Positions 52,803 through 63,992 of a stretch of DNA of 64,000 nt are shown here, piece by piece. The translations under genes were made by a program, and so were the position numbers. Each line of letters starts with the position of its first letter. The first letter of the stretch is position 1. Source of the DNA: Gordonia asplenii (lineage in GTDB: Bacteria; Actinomycetota; Actinomycetes; Mycobacteriales; Mycobacteriaceae); assembly GCF_012933505.1 (NCBI RefSeq), contig NZ_JABBNB010000025.1, positions 1 through 64,000 of the forward strand, given 5' to 3'. The notes under the pieces were generated by a model. It searched no databases and was not told the origin of the DNA. It saw only the letters and a list, made by a program, of their open reading frames with translations.

Positions 52803-53382
52803 CGCACTACAGCCTACTATCGGTGCCGCAAACCGCTGCGCCAAGCACGAGACACCGGGGTGTGTCTTCCAACTCTCCTTGCGAGCTACCGCAGCGACGG
52901 GGCGTTCGTCGGTGGCCGATCTGGCAAAGCGGAGAAGGAACGATAGCGGCAATGTCGCGTAGTGGAGGGGGCTGATGTGGCGGATGTGGACGGTCAAGTG
53001 CCGAGGAGCGCTGGCGCAGGTCTAGCTCGGGCGGTCGGTTCCGAGGAGCGCTGGCGCAGGTCGGACAACCTCCCGTATTCACCTCGTTTACTCGCACCCA
53101 CCTCGCCTGGCCGGTGGGGTGGGTGCGAGTAGATGAGGTGGATTGCGGGGCCCGCCGAGAGCGGCAAGGGGAATTGGGAGCCACTAGCGGTGTGTCGCAC
53201 TTAAAGAGTTGTATGACCGTTGCGTTCCCCTGCCGGTTGAGCGAGCGCAGCGAGTCGAAACCCGCCAGCCCCGCAACGACAAAACCCGCAGCGTCACAAT
53301 GGTTTCGACTCGGCTTCGCCTCGCTCAACCAGCAGGATACGGCGTCGCACAAGATATCAACACCATTAGCCACGACACGCCA
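52803..53382. repeat. Non-coding gap with repeats, hairpin and mobile element
   Basis: 580 bp without a gene. CCGAGGAGCGCTGGCGCAGG at 53001-53020 and 53041-53060; a hairpin with arms CACCTC...TACTCGCACCCACC and GGTGGGTGCGAGTA...GAGGTG (53080-53140); and the MITE-like unit from 53184. Confidence 0.8.
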
Positions 53383-53386
53383 CTAG
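53184..53386 (+). mobile_element. Intact 203-bp MITE-like element
   Basis: Terminal inverted repeats CTAGCGGTGTGTCG (53184-53197) and CGACACGCCACTAG (53373-53386), 12 of 14 matching. Inside: ATGACCGTTGCG, a GGTTGAGCGAGCGCAGCGAG module, a short centre, a GGTTTCGACTCGGCTTCGCC module, then CACAAGATATCAACACCATT. No coding capacity. Related partial units lie at 39121-39395 and 48908-49079. The right CTAG also forms the stop codon (TAG) of the GMC oxidoreductase. Confidence 0.8.
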
Positions 53387-54963
53387 ATGACGGTGCCCAC
53401 GTCGCGGGCGACGATGTTGTCGAGGGCACGCTCGGCGACGGCGGCGATGGTCATCGACGGGTTGCAGGCCGCAGCGGTTCCGGGGATGAGCGCGCCGTCG
53501 ATCACATACAGCCCGCGCTGTCCGGTCACGCGGCCGTCGAGGTCGCAGACCGTGCCCATCGACGCCCCGCCGAGCGGATGCCAGGTGGTCGGGAGCAGGG
53601 CGTTGGTGTCGACGAGCGTGGCCGTCGGCCCCGCGATGCGGTGTACCGCCGGGTCGATGTGACCGCGCTGGATCGCCGCGTCGCCGTTCGACGGCCACTT
53701 CAGCACGGCCTGATCGCGCGCGGTGTCGTATACGTAGCGCCCTCGACTACGACTGACTCCGTAGCCGACCAGCATCGTCGAATGGGCGTCGACGCCCAGC
53801 GGCGGGATCGACGCCTGGATGACGGTGAACGCCGACGTCGGGTCGGACCAGTTGAGACTCCCGTAGACGACCGGTCCGCCCTGTTCGACGCCGAAGTCGT
53901 TGGCCGGGTCGGTCCAGGTGTAGATGCGGTCGGCGTTGGTGCCCCAGCCGCCGCCGAGCCCGTCGGGAAGGTCGGTGATGTGCCCCAGCGCCGACGCCCG
54001 GACCAGCAGGCGATTGGTGTGGACCGCGCCGGCGGCCATCACCAGGGTCGGCGCGGTCATCACGATCTGTTCGAGCACACGACCGGTCTCGTCGGTGCGA
54101 TTCACCCTGACCACCCAGCGCCCGCTGCGAGCGCGCTCGACGTCGGTCACCTCGTGCAGAGTTCGGATCGACAGTCGGCCGGTGGCCTGGGCCTGTGCGA
54201 GATAGGTGACGTCGACGCTGTGCTTGCCGCCGTTGTTGACACCGATCGAGCAGTCGCCGTTGGTATACGAGCGCGCCATCTTGCCGTGCAGCTCGTCGAC
54301 CGCGTATCGCCAGTCGATGGGCATGGGGATCTTCGACAACGGCATGCCGGCGCGCCTGACATTGCGCGCGAAGGTCCGTGGGGCGGCGTAGGTGGCACTG
54401 CGGATCAGTTCATCGGGGGCCGTCTGCAGCCCGAGCATCCGGGCGACGCGCGGGTAGTGCACGCGGTTCATCCGCCGCCAGTCGAGCGCGTTGGGCAGGT
54501 ATTCGTCGAACACCGCTTGCGCCGGTTGCAGCGTCATCCCCTGATAGACCAGGGATCCCCCGCCGAGGCCGGCCGCACAGATCGGCGTCATGTTCTCGCC
54601 GGGCACGGCGTCGAACAGGCCGACATACGACGCGACGTCGATCGGCCGTCCGAACAGGTATCGCGCCGAACCGTGCCAGAGGGCGCGCGCGTCGGGTGCG
54701 GCGGCGTGCGGGAATGTCTTCGCATCAGGCCCGGTGCGCCAACGCTTTCCACGCTCCAGGAGCGTGACCGGCACGCCGGCCCGGGTCAACCGCAAGGCGG
54801 TCACGCCGCCGCCGAAACCCGATCCGACGACGATGACGCGATGCTCCTCGCGACGCAGCCGGATGGGTGCGGCCGACGCCGTGGCCCGCGCCGCGCCGAC
54901 GGCCACCGTCGCACCTACCGCCGCGGCGCCGCCGAGGAGAGTTCGGCGAGAGAAGTCGGTCAT
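53383..54963 (-). CDS. Tat-exported GMC oxidoreductase, cholesterol oxidase-like
   Basis: 526 residues with a Tat signal (DFSRRTLLGGAAAVGATVAV, then A-rich). FAD motif VIVVGSGFGGGVTALRLTRA; LGGGSLVYQGMTL; GGGWGTNADRIYTW and TTWHPLGGASMGT with VIDGALIPGT and CNPSMTIAAVAERAL correspond to the substrate and FAD regions of Streptomyces-type cholesterol oxidase (His447 and Asn485 regions). A sterol or other bulky secondary alcohol outside the cell is the likely substrate. Divergent from a TetR gene. The stop codon lies inside the MITE-like terminus. Confidence 0.87.
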   Translation of the reverse strand: MTDFSRRTLLGGAAAVGATVAVGAARATASAAPIRLRREEHRVIVVGSGFGGGVTALRLTRAGVPVTLLERGKRWRTGPDAKTFPHAAAPDARALWHGSARYLFGRPIDVASYVGLFDAVPGENMTPICAAGLGGGSLVYQGMTLQPAQAVFDEYLPNALDWRRMNRVHYPRVARMLGLQTAPDELIRSATYAAPRTFARNVRRAGMPLSKIPMPIDWRYAVDELHGKMARSYTNGDCSIGVNNGGKHSVDVTYLAQAQATGRLSIRTLHEVTDVERARSGRWVVRVNRTDETGRVLEQIVMTAPTLVMAAGAVHTNRLLVRASALGHITDLPDGLGGGWGTNADRIYTWTDPANDFGVEQGGPVVYGSLNWSDPTSAFTVIQASIPPLGVDAHSTMLVGYGVSRSRGRYVYDTARDQAVLKWPSNGDAAIQRGHIDPAVHRIAGPTATLVDTNALLPTTWHPLGGASMGTVCDLDGRVTGQRGLYVIDGALIPGTAAACNPSMTIAAVAERALDNIVARDVGTVI

Positions 54964-55102
54964 CGATGTGCTCCATTCTCAGTCATCCGACTGATCAATA
55001 TCATGTAGATCACCCGCTGATCAGCGTGAGATCGGACCGGTGTCGGGTGCGCGCCGCCGCGACGACGTTCGATCCGCCCCAACCACCACGACCGGGAACG
55101 TG

Positions 55103-55753
55103 ATGGTGGACCATGGATCAGTGGCAGGCGCACGGAGTGAGCAGACAGTCCAAACGCGGCAGCGGCTGCTGCGAGCGGCCGAGGAGTTGTTCGCCGAACA
55201 CGGGATCGCAGGCGTGTCGAACAGGCAGGTCAGCGAGGCGGCCGGACAGGGCAACAATTTCGCGGTCGGGTACCACTTCGGGTCGAAGCTCGACCTGGTG
55301 CGCGCCCTGCTGACGCAGCATCAAGAGGCGATCGACGTGATCCGCAGCCGCATGGTGGACCAGCTGGGCTATATCGCAGAGTTTCGACATTGGGTAAACT
55401 GCCTGGTCAGACCGCAGTTCGAATACATCGATCGATTGGGTTCGGACTCCTACTTCGCTCGATTCTGCGCGCAGGCGTCGGTCGAGCCGACAACCCTGCA
55501 ACTGGTCTACGACACCGCCGCGGCGTCGCGTCCAATGCTCACGACTCTCGACGGCATGTACCGGACATTGCCGACCCTGCCCGCCGCGGCGATCGAGGTG
55601 CGCAACACCATGACTCGTCACGCGATCGTGCACACGCTCGCCGATTTCGAAGGCGCCCTGGCAGCCGAGGCAGTGGGCCAGACCGATTGGTCCTCATACT
55701 CCGACGGCGTGACCGATGCCCTCGTGGGGCTGTGGCTGGCACCCGCGACGTAG
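55103..55753 (+). CDS. TetR-family regulator
   Basis: 216 residues. HTH GVSNRQVSEAAGQGNNFAVG with YHFGSKLDLVRALL is typical; the C-terminal domain is helical (YFARFCAQASVEPTTLQLVY). ATG 55103 or the preceding GTG starts it. Divergent from the GMC oxidoreductase; CTGATCA occurs twice in the 139-bp gap (near 54990 and 55015), a possible operator. It probably controls the oxidase. Confidence 0.85.
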   Translation: MVDHGSVAGARSEQTVQTRQRLLRAAEELFAEHGIAGVSNRQVSEAAGQGNNFAVGYHFGSKLDLVRALLTQHQEAIDVIRSRMVDQLGYIAEFRHWVNCLVRPQFEYIDRLGSDSYFARFCAQASVEPTTLQLVYDTAAASRPMLTTLDGMYRTLPTLPAAAIEVRNTMTRHAIVHTLADFEGALAAEAVGQTDWSSYSDGVTDALVGLWLAPAT

Positions 55754-55817
55754 CGACAACACCCCTCACACGCGGCACCTCCTGACTGCCCGAGGACTCC
55801 CTGCCCTCACAATCAAC

Positions 55818-55846
55818 TCGTCAATAGTCAGTCAGTTGCCTGACGA
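55818..55846. promoter_or_regulatory. Inverted repeat upstream of the M20 peptidase
   Basis: TCGTCA (55818-55823) and TGACGA (55841-55846) frame AGTCAGTCAGTTGCC. A possible operator for the gene at 56003. Confidence 0.3.
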
Positions 55847-56002
55847 TTGCCACATCGAATCAGGTTTTGTGACCTATTTCACTCACCGGTTGATCGACGC
55901 GGCAGCCCACCCGCGCAAGCAGGATCGGCGGGTCCGATGCGCACACGATCCCGGCACTGCGAAGATTGACAGACCCTTGTCGCGCACGGAGAGGATGTGC
56001 TG

Positions 56003-57157
56003 ATGACGGCCATCGAACGATTCATCGACACCGATGCGCTGACCGAATTGACGGTGGCGCTCGTCGAGACCGCCAGCGAGAATCCCGGCGGCACCGAAGC
56101 CGCGGCGGTCGCCGTCCTCGAGAAGGCGTGTGCCGAACTCGGGCTGACCACCTCGACGCATGAAGTCGAGCCGGGACGCCCCAACATGACCGCGACATTG
56201 AGCGGGGGCAACGGCCCCGGCCTGATGTTCCTCGGCCACTCCGACGTCGTGCCCGCGGGCCCGGGATGGACCGACGACCCCTACCGCGCGCGGATCGTCG
56301 ACGGCCGGATCATCGGCCGCGGGACGTCGGACATGAAGGGCGGCCTGGCCGCGATCGCGATCGCCATGGGCGCGCTCGCGAGCACCGGCGTCGAATTGTC
56401 GGGTCCGGTGGAACTCGTCGCCACGGTCGACGAAGAGGAAATGGGCCTGGGTGCGCGCAATTATGTTGCACACCAATCTGATTCACGGTTCGTCGGCTGC
56501 GTGGTGGCCGAACCCACCAACATGCGGATCGTCCACGGGTGCCGCGGCGCCGCGTACCTGCACATCGACGTCACCGGCCGCGCGGCCCATTCCGGACGCA
56601 CGTCGGACGGTCGCAGCGCCATCGATGCGGCGGCGGCGATCATCGACCTCATCCACGACGACGAGCCCGCGGTGGACCCGATCCTCGGCCCGGGAAGCTG
56701 GAATGTCGGATTGATCCAAGGCGGACAAGGGATTTCGATCGTCGCACCGTCGTGCTATCTCGGCGTCGACCGCCGGCTCGCCCCCGGCGAACGCATGGAC
56801 GACATCGCCCGCATCGTCCGCGCGAAGATCGAAGCTGCCGGGATAGTCGGGGACGGCATCGGCGTCGAACTGCGACCGACTCCGGACACGCCCGCGTTTG
56901 TGACTTCGCCCGACGACCCGCTCGTCGTCGACGCCGCCGCGGTGCTCGACGAGTTGGCGTTGCCGTCGGGGCTGACGACCTGGAGCGCCGCCTGCGACGG
57001 CGGTTTCATCAACGGCGAATTGGGCATTCCCACAATCGTTTTGGGGCCGGGAGACATCAACACGCAGGCACATCAGGCAGATGAGTCGGTGTCGATCGAT
57101 GAACTGGTCTGTGCGGCACAGGTGTACCTGCGGCTGGCGACGAGGATGTTGGGGTAA
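56003..57157 (+). CDS. M20-family metallopeptidase (ArgE/DapE-like)
   Basis: 384-residue dinuclear zinc amidohydrolase. Metal ligands: FLGHSDVVPAG (His), GRGTSDMKGGLAA (bridging Asp), VDEEEMGLGA (catalytic Glu-Glu), AEPTN and the late THQ-like TQAHQADESV (His). The lid domain has HIDVTGRAAHSGRTSDG. Could deacylate an amino acid or peptide; the exact substrate is open. ATG 56003 follows GAGAGG by 8 bp. The convergent transporter may import its substrate (inference). Confidence 0.87.
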   Translation: MTAIERFIDTDALTELTVALVETASENPGGTEAAAVAVLEKACAELGLTTSTHEVEPGRPNMTATLSGGNGPGLMFLGHSDVVPAGPGWTDDPYRARIVDGRIIGRGTSDMKGGLAAIAIAMGALASTGVELSGPVELVATVDEEEMGLGARNYVAHQSDSRFVGCVVAEPTNMRIVHGCRGAAYLHIDVTGRAAHSGRTSDGRSAIDAAAAIIDLIHDDEPAVDPILGPGSWNVGLIQGGQGISIVAPSCYLGVDRRLAPGERMDDIARIVRAKIEAAGIVGDGIGVELRPTPDTPAFVTSPDDPLVVDAAAVLDELALPSGLTTWSAACDGGFINGELGIPTIVLGPGDINTQAHQADESVSIDELVCAAQVYLRLATRMLG

Positions 57158-57164
57158 GACGGCG

Positions 57165-58508
57165 TCAACGCGAAACCAGCTCCGGCTCCACTCCTTGCTC
57201 CGGGATCCCCGTCCCGCGCAGTGAGCAGCCCGCGGTCTCCTTCAGGAAGGCCAGCGCCACCATGCCGATCGCACAGGCGGCCATCATGTACGCGGCCGGG
57301 AAGAGGTTCCAGCCGGTGCCGTCGACGACGGCTTCGTTCACCAGTGGCGCCGTTCCGCCGAAGGCCGCGGTGGCGACGTTGTAGGAGATGGCGAAACCGG
57401 CGTAGCGGACCTGGGTGGGAAACATCGCGGGGAAGGTCGCGGAGATGGTGGCGAGCTGCGGGATGTAGAGCACGCCGAGGACCACGAATCCGACGATGGC
57501 CCACGCAAACCCCTGTCCCATCAGCCAGTACATCGGCAGGGCCAGGACGAACAATCCGATGAGCGAGATCCACCACATGGGCTTGCGCCCCGTCGAATCC
57601 GACCATCGGCCGAAGAACGGAATCAGCAGCATCATGATGACCTGGCCGATCAAGACGACGGCAGAACCGCTGTCTTCGTCGAGGCCGATGGTGTTCTTGA
57701 GGTAGTCGGGCTGGTACGCGAGGAGGGTGTAATTGGCGACGTTGAGCGCGATCACCATGCCGAACATCGTCAGGATCGGGCGCCAGTAGGTGCTCACGAG
57801 CTCCACGAGCCGGCTCCACGCGGTGCCTTCGACCGCCTCGGACTGCTTGACCTCGTTAAATACCGGCGGATCGTCGAGCTGCGAGCGCAGGTACAGCCCG
57901 ATCGCACCGAGCGGCAGCGCCAGCAGGAACGGAACGCGCCAGCCCCACGAGTTCATCTGGTCGTCGGAGAGCATGAGGTTGAACAACAGCACCAGCGCCG
58001 TTCCGCCGGCGAATCCGGCCAGCGTGCCGAACTCCAGGAAACTGCCGTATCGACCACGTTGCTTGTCGGGTGCGTACTCGGCCATGAACGTGGCCGCGCC
58101 GCCATACTCACCACCGGTCGAGAAGCCCTGCACGACGCGCAGCGCGATCAGCAGGATGGGCGCCCACACACCGGCGACCGCGTGCGACGGCAGCACGCCG
58201 ATGAGCGCGGTCGCGCCGGAGATGAGCAGGATCGTCATGGCGAGGACGCGTTTGCGGCCGAGGCGATCACCCAACGGTCCCCAGACCATGCCGCCGAGCG
58301 GGCGTAAGACGAAGGAGATCGCGAAACCGAGCATGGTTCCGACACCGCCCCAGGAACCGGGAAAGAACGTGTGGGTGAGATAGGTGGTGGTCGCGGCGTA
58401 GACGCCGTAGTCGTACCATTCCGTCGCGTTTCCGATGGCCGACGCCCCGATGGCGCGGCGGAGGTCCTTCGTGTCGACGGTCAAGGTGGTGCTCGCCTGG
58501 TCAGTCAT
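57165..58508 (-). CDS. MHS-family MFS transporter
   Basis: 447 residues, 12 helices, metabolite:H+ symporter branch (ProP/ShiA/CitA type). NATEWYDYGVYAATTTYL is the TM1 hallmark; DRLGRKRVLAMTIL is motif A; RVVQGFSTGGEYGGAATFMA is the MHS signature in TM4. Imports an organic acid, osmolyte or similar. Ends 7 bp from the M20 stop, convergent. Confidence 0.9.
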   Translation of the reverse strand: MTDQASTTLTVDTKDLRRAIGASAIGNATEWYDYGVYAATTTYLTHTFFPGSWGGVGTMLGFAISFVLRPLGGMVWGPLGDRLGRKRVLAMTILLISGATALIGVLPSHAVAGVWAPILLIALRVVQGFSTGGEYGGAATFMAEYAPDKQRGRYGSFLEFGTLAGFAGGTALVLLFNLMLSDDQMNSWGWRVPFLLALPLGAIGLYLRSQLDDPPVFNEVKQSEAVEGTAWSRLVELVSTYWRPILTMFGMVIALNVANYTLLAYQPDYLKNTIGLDEDSGSAVVLIGQVIMMLLIPFFGRWSDSTGRKPMWWISLIGLFVLALPMYWLMGQGFAWAIVGFVVLGVLYIPQLATISATFPAMFPTQVRYAGFAISYNVATAAFGGTAPLVNEAVVDGTGWNLFPAAYMMAACAIGMVALAFLKETAGCSLRGTGIPEQGVEPELVSR

Positions 58509-58779
58509 CTGCGCCTTCCGAATACCTCATGGGCCAGCTGAGGTGCGTGTCGTCTCTAGTTACGTGCGTTATTTAGGCAAAGTAATAGCGTCCTCTTAGG
58601 TGTCTACCCCATGAATTCCCGACGGCCAACCGGAAAACAGCGTCGAACATCACATTTCGCACCGCTGACCTGCGACATCGACCGAAGGTCACGATGGCGC
58701 AACAGCTCGCTGGCAGGTGATGCACAGGTTTCGCTTAGGCCATTCGGACGGTTGGCCACTAGGATGCGAAAGGTTGCGC

Positions 58780-60216
58780 ATGCATACCAGCAGTTGTTGT
58801 GAGATCGGAGATGCTTTGTCCGGGATAGTCGAGAAGGACGCGGAGTCGACGCCCCCGGTAACCGCTCCCCCGCCCAAGCGCGACAAGCATCTCTACCAAC
58901 TCGACCTGGTCCGGCTGATCACCTTCGCCGCGGTCATCCTCGACCACGTCATGCTCGGCGTCATCCCGCTGACCAGCATCACAGCCGGCGGCATAGAGAT
59001 CTTCCTGCGCTACTCGCGCTACTCGTTCTTCGCGCTGACCGGCTTCGTTCTCGGCTTCCAGTACCGCAATCGCGAACTCGACACGCTGACTTTCTGGCGT
59101 CGTCGCTACAAGCTGATCGGTATCCCCTACGTCACGTGGACGCTGTTCTACTGGGTGTACTCACGCTATGACATCGGCGGCTGGCACGACGTGTGGAACA
59201 CCGTCGACTCACCCAGCCACATCCTGGTGACGCTCAAGTCGCTGGCCTACGACCTCATCACCGGAAACGCCTGGTACCACCTGTACTTCCTGTTCGTGAG
59301 CATGCAGATCTACCTGGTGTTCCCGGCGCTGCTGTGGGTGCTCAAGCGCACCTGGGGCTACCACCGCTATCTGCTCGTCGCGAGTGGCGCGTTCCACGTC
59401 GTCCTGCTGTACGCGATGGTGCGACCGCCGCTGGGCATCTTCACGCACGGTCCTCAGGGGACCATCTGGATGCACCTGTTGGTGACGATCCTGCCGTACC
59501 AGTTCTTCGTGCTCAGCGGGTGTATCGCGGCGCTGCATTTCGAAGCGTTCCACGCGTTCCTCAAGCGGTACCGGCTGGCGAGCTTCGCGGTGGGAATCGT
59601 GGTGATGTCGGTAACGCTGATCTACTACGTCCACCGGATCCATGCGGGCGAAGACATGTTCCGGGCGACCAACGTGTTCATGCTGCACAACGCATTCGCC
59701 TACATCGCGATCGTGGTGATGCTGTACGGCCTCGGGTCGATCTGGCAGGAGCGGCGCAATCCCGGGTCGACCGCCGACCGGTTCCTCAAGACCGCGGCCG
59801 ACCGATCATTCGGCATCTACCTGGCGCACGGTCTCGCGCTGGAAGAATTAATGAACATCGTCCACGTCCACCCGGACTGGCTCGCCTGGCCGACGATGAT
59901 CCTCACCTATCTCGGTACCGCGGTGCTCACCGTGTTCATGGTGGAAGTGTTGCGCCGCAGCCCGATCAGTCTGATGACCACCGGGCGCGAGCCGCTGCCT
60001 GCGAAGGGGCAGCGGGCGTGGCTCTGTGCCGCGGTCGGCGGTGTCGGCGTGGTGATCGGGATAACGATCCGATTGCTGTTCCATGCGCGCGTCGGAGACC
60101 TGACCGCGCTGACCGGCGCGGTGTTGATCGCGACGTCGGGCTGGGTGTGGTTGCGGCAGCGTCGGGCGCTCGCGGAGCCCAAGCCGGTGGTCGAGCGGGT
60201 CGCGACCGCGGACTGA
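58780..60216 (+). CDS. Acyltransferase-3 family membrane protein
   Basis: 478-residue integral membrane acyltransferase with about 10 helices. YQLDLVRLITFAAVILDHVM carries the conserved Arg and catalytic His; SFGIYLAHGLALEELMN is the usual late motif. Such enzymes O-acylate sugars, mycolates or antibiotics outside the membrane; the substrate is unknown. The start is uncertain: ATG 58780, ATG 58717 or TTG 58816, the last with GGAG 4 bp upstream. The N-terminal 50 residues are Pro-rich and cytoplasmic. Confidence 0.82.
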   Translation: MHTSSCCEIGDALSGIVEKDAESTPPVTAPPPKRDKHLYQLDLVRLITFAAVILDHVMLGVIPLTSITAGGIEIFLRYSRYSFFALTGFVLGFQYRNRELDTLTFWRRRYKLIGIPYVTWTLFYWVYSRYDIGGWHDVWNTVDSPSHILVTLKSLAYDLITGNAWYHLYFLFVSMQIYLVFPALLWVLKRTWGYHRYLLVASGAFHVVLLYAMVRPPLGIFTHGPQGTIWMHLLVTILPYQFFVLSGCIAALHFEAFHAFLKRYRLASFAVGIVVMSVTLIYYVHRIHAGEDMFRATNVFMLHNAFAYIAIVVMLYGLGSIWQERRNPGSTADRFLKTAADRSFGIYLAHGLALEELMNIVHVHPDWLAWPTMILTYLGTAVLTVFMVEVLRRSPISLMTTGREPLPAKGQRAWLCAAVGGVGVVIGITIRLLFHARVGDLTALTGAVLIATSGWVWLRQRRALAEPKPVVERVATAD

Positions 60217-60351
60217 CGGCGCGGTTGTCGTGACGTCGAGTCCGCGTGGCTTCGTGTCCCAACAAACGCAGACGGATCCGACATAGCCACCGCCCTGAAC
60301 AACCCAGAACATCATGCGCCCCACGAGTTACAACGAACCGTTGGGATCTAC

Positions 60352-60957
60352 TCACCACCCGACCGGTGCGGCCGGCGTTCTGGGCGCAGTTGCATGCTCG
60401 ATCCCGACGGCGAGCCAAGAGACGGCGACAAGGATAAGACACGCCAACGCCGGTTCGAGCGCCTGACGTAGCGCGAAGTCAAGGCCCGACGAGAACATCC
60501 ACGCGTACGCATAAACCACCCCGCAGAGGACCCCGCCCACGGGTGCTAGCACGATCATGCCCAACGACGTGCGGTGTCCCGCGAGCCAGGCCAACAGCAG
60601 CAGGCCATAGGCGATCCCGTGCCCCACCGCATATTCGGTCATATCGTCGAGCACCAGCCACTGGACACTCCACTCCAACTGAAGACTCCCTGCCGTCGGG
60701 CCGATGTAGGCGAGGAAGAACGCCGCCGCTCCAAGCCATGCGCCGAGGTGGATCGCCGCACCGTGGCCGACGACCGTCCTCGATCGGAATGCGAGTAACA
60801 GCACTACCGCCAGAAGTCCGAAGACCCCGGCCACGACGGCGGACATTCCCAATGACATCCGGTCGACGGCATCACAATCGGTTGGCCCACCGCAGGTCGT
60901 GTAAAGGTGGTGCCGCACGTATGACTCGATCCCAACTGCAAACACGAAGCACACCAT
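60352..60957 (-). CDS. Membrane protein, N-terminus possibly frameshifted
   Basis: 201 residues with about five helices; no known family. Upstream in the same frame, without a start codon, the sequence reads GYPAPYPFSHAQQPSGRSYG directly into FVAALMVCF, a typical Pro/Tyr-rich cytoplasmic head. In the next frame an ATG at 61117 opens MSSPLGPGKYLPPPPEQP and then stops. A single-base shift near 61063 would join the two into a protein of about 255 residues. So the gene is either recently broken, or carries a sequence error, or starts at 60957. Confidence 0.6.
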   Translation of the reverse strand: MVCFVFAVGIESYVRHHLYTTCGGPTDCDAVDRMSLGMSAVVAGVFGLLAVVLLLAFRSRTVVGHGAAIHLGAWLGAAAFFLAYIGPTAGSLQLEWSVQWLVLDDMTEYAVGHGIAYGLLLLAWLAGHRTSLGMIVLAPVGGVLCGVVYAYAWMFSSGLDFALRQALEPALACLILVAVSWLAVGIEHATAPRTPAAPVGW

Positions 60958-61288
60958 CAGCGCAGCGACGAAAGCCGAACCGTACGACCGACCTGACGGC
61001 TGCTGCGCGTGCGAGAACGGGTACGGCGCGGGATATCCGTCCCGGCCGATACCCTGCGGTCTACGGTTGTTCGGGCGGTGGCGGCAGGTATTTACCCGGC
61101 CCTAGGGGACTCGACATGCCCCATCAGTCCCCTCACCGCTACCCCACGCCATCGACCGAACGGGCCAATCGGCGTGCCTGATGTCCGGGCATCGAGTCCA
61201 CGTGTGCACTCACGTCCCCGTGGCGGGTATCGGAGGGCGTATTGCCCTCGGATGCCGACGAGGGGGACGCCAATTCACGCTCAACACA
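60958..61288. other. Gap with possible frameshifted gene start
   Basis: Holds the putative N-terminal part of the membrane protein gene (to 61117). Beyond that I see no gene, RNA or repeat up to the clpB terminator. Confidence 0.5.
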
Positions 61289-61320
61289 AACGGCCCCACC
61301 CATTTCTGGGTGGGGCCGTT
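61289..61320 (-). terminator. clpB terminator
   Basis: AACGGCCCCACCC-ATTTCT-GGGTGGGGCCGTT, a perfect 13-bp stem, 27 bp after the clpB stop. Confidence 0.8.
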
Positions 61321-61346
61321 CGTATTTCGCGTAAGCCGCGGGGAAT

Positions 61347-63899
<2,553 letters not shown>

Positions 63900-63970
63900 T
63901 AGTACTACCTCTCGTCTGTGTGTTCTGGCGACGGACGCGGTGTGCGCATTCCAGGATGCCAGAGTTAAGT

Positions 63971-63992
63971 CTTATAGGCTCAGGTTTGAGCC
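63971..63992 (-). promoter_or_regulatory. clpB promoter with inverted repeat
   Basis: Minus-strand -10 TATAAG (63971-63976) directly followed upstream by GGCTCA-AACC-TGAGCC (63977-63992). The GCTCAAA / TTTGAGC parts resemble half of the HspR HAIR box (CTTGAGT-N7-ACTCAAG), but the window ends before the full site could be read. Confidence 0.4.
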
